Assembly (NCBI GenBank): GCA_902571525.1
Contig: CACGCL010000001.1
Coordinates: forward strand, 1 to 64,000
From: an uncultured Pelagibacteraceae bacterium
GTDB taxonomy: Bacteria > Pseudomonadota > Alphaproteobacteria > Pelagibacterales > Pelagibacteraceae
Length of the DNA stretch: 64,000 bases
Reading direction: 5' to 3'
Of the stretch, positions 62,904-64,000 are shown piece by piece. A program made the translations under genes and the position numbers. A model generated the notes under the pieces. That model ran no database searches. It saw only the letters and a list, made by a program, of their open reading frames with translations, and was not told where the DNA came from. Numbering within the stretch: the first letter of the stretch is position 1; the number at the start of each line of letters is the position of its first letter.

Positions 62904-64000
62904 ATGTTTGAAAATTTAACAAATAAATTCGAGGGAATACTCGATAAATTTAAAAAATCACCATCACTTGATGAAAATCAGGTTGATGAAGGATTGAGAT
63001 TAATAAGACAAGCTTTATTAGAGGCAGATGTATCATTAAGTGTTGTTAAAGAGTTTGTTAATAATGTTAAGCCTAAAGTTTTAGGTAAAGAAATTTTAAG
63101 ATCTACAGCCCCAGGCCAGATGGTTGTAAAGATTGTAAATGATGAACTTGTAAATTTCTTAGGCGACAAGAATCAGGAAATTAACTTAAAGTCCAATCCT
63201 CCAATTTCAATAATGATGGTTGGATTACAGGGGTCTGGCAAAACAACAAGTACAGCAAAGTTGTCTAAATTTTTAGAAAAAAATAATAAAAAGAAAATTA
63301 TGATGGCTAGTTTGGATATTTATCGTCCTGCTGCTCAAGACCAATTAAAGGTACTTGGTGAACAAAATAACATTCAAACACTTCCAATAATTGAAGGTCA
63401 AACACCAGCTGATATTTGTAGAAGAGCTTTAACAGCTGCAAATCTTAACGGTTCAGATGTTATTATTTTTGATACTGCTGGTAGGACTCAAATTGATCTG
63501 CAGATGATGAGTGAAATAAAACAAATAGAAGAGGTCATCAAACCAACCGAAACACTTTTAGTTGCAGACTCACTAACTGGTCAAGTAGCTGCTAATGTGG
63601 CCAAAGAATTTGGAAATACAGTAAAACTTACAGGAATAATTCTTACTAGAGTAGATGGAGATGGAAGAGGTGGTGCTGCACTTAGTATGAAGCATGTTGC
63701 TAATGTGCCAATCAAATTTTTAGGAATAGGTGAAAAAATTGAAAATTTTGAGATTTTTCATCCTGACAGAATTGCAAATAGAATACTTGGTATGGGAGAT
63801 ATTGTTTCTCTAGTTGAGAAAGCATCACAAGATATTGATGAAGAAAAATTAAAAGAAGCAGAAGAAAATTTAAAAAAAGGACAATTTTCATTAGAGGACT
63901 ACCTTAAGCAGTTAAGACAAATGAAAAAAATGGGTGGAATTGAGGGAGTAATGTCTTTTTTACCAGGTGTATCAAAATTGAAATCTCAAATGGACCAAGC
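62904..64000 (+). CDS. ffh: Signal recognition particle protein Ffh, 5' part
   Basis: The frame is open from ATG 62904 to the window end (365 codons and two bases), so the M domain is cut off; the ORF track omits it for that reason. N domain: MFENLTNKFEGILDKFK and LRLIRQALLEADVSL. G domain: MMVGLQGSGKTTSTAKLS (G1), SLDIYRPAAQDQLK, IIFDTAGRTQID (G3) and TRVDGDGRGGAALS (G4), with GMGDIVSLVEKA at its end. It binds signal sequences with 4.5S RNA and partners with FtsY, encoded nearby on the other strand. Confidence 0.97.
   Translation, partial: MFENLTNKFEGILDKFKKSPSLDENQVDEGLRLIRQALLEADVSLSVVKEFVNNVKPKVLGKEILRSTAPGQMVVKIVNDELVNFLGDKNQEINLKSNPPISIMMVGLQGSGKTTSTAKLSKFLEKNNKKKIMMASLDIYRPAAQDQLKVLGEQNNIQTLPIIEGQTPADICRRALTAANLNGSDVIIFDTAGRTQIDLQMMSEIKQIEEVIKPTETLLVADSLTGQVAANVAKEFGNTVKLTGIILTRVDGDGRGGAALSMKHVANVPIKFLGIGEKIENFEIFHPDRIANRILGMGDIVSLVEKASQDIDEEKLKEAEENLKKGQFSLEDYLKQLRQMKKMGGIEGVMSFLPGVSKLKSQMDQ

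Noticed and set aside
62978-63169. Minus-strand ORF of 63 residues
   Set aside because: It lies wholly within the ffh reading frame and has no recognisable motif.

Overview
This 64 kb window looks like chromosome from a SAR11-type alphaproteobacterium (Pelagibacterales). The DNA is very AT-rich and coding density is extreme: no gene-free stretch reaches 300 bases, and neighbouring genes, even convergent ones, often touch or overlap by a few bases. The gene order is alphaproteobacterial (dnaQ-secB-fxsA-tim44-smr-hslUV-his; dapF-ftsY beside ffh). The contents also fit SAR11: TRAP and Na+/solute uptake, 2-hydroxyacid oxidation, TPR glycosyltransferases and photolyase-family proteins. I saw no insertion sequence, prophage, CRISPR array or rRNA. 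One tRNA (Gly-GCC) is present.

Layout. 0-8.3 kb: end of dnaQ, secB, fxsA, a Tim44-like protein, an Smr protein, hslUV, then hisB-hisH-hisA-hisF-hisE running into a small membrane protein, a HIT protein and a GNAT protein. 8.3-18.9 kb: lolA-ftsK, a UbiH-like hydroxylase, a LON-domain protein, a TPR sulfotransferase, tRNA-Gly, a pterin dehydratase, purH, a heparinase-like protein, rpe and a YggT-like protein. 19-24.3 kb: an organic-acid module of SSS symporter, DUF4212 small subunit and acetyl-CoA synthetase, then an EVE protein. 24.4-33 kb: two TPR/OGT-like glycosyltransferases, tsaD, hemCD, an MscS channel, a second YggT and folD.

33-39 kb is the most unusual part. It holds an SDR without the catalytic Tyr, a photolyase-related flavoprotein without the usual Fe-S cysteines, a DUF393 protein, a 42-residue DUF2256 protein missing from the ORF track, an exported FG-GAP/ASPIC protein, an exported Cys-rich orphan and, on the opposite strand, a photolyase whose FAD domain comes first. 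39-43.8 kb: argG, an IalB-like protein, an aldo/keto reductase, a Bax-inhibitor-1 protein, a DUF2794 protein, an IspZ-like protein and hspQ. 43.9-48.6 kb: a hairpin, then ccmCDEFGH and a PagL-like outer-membrane protein.

48.6-59.3 kb is a co-directional 2-hydroxy/2-oxo-acid cluster: two FMN hydroxyacid dehydrogenases in tandem, an aminotransferase, a GlcD-type oxidase, a glyoxylate/hydroxypyruvate reductase, a DctPQM TRAP transporter, an amidase and an unlisted 58-residue membrane protein. 59.3-64 kb: an EamA transporter, an alpha/beta hydrolase, ftsY and dapF, and ffh (cut by the window end) preceded by an unusually structured leader.

Functions are assigned from motifs read by eye in the translations. 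No database search was run, so family names are recognition-based and substrates are mostly inference.
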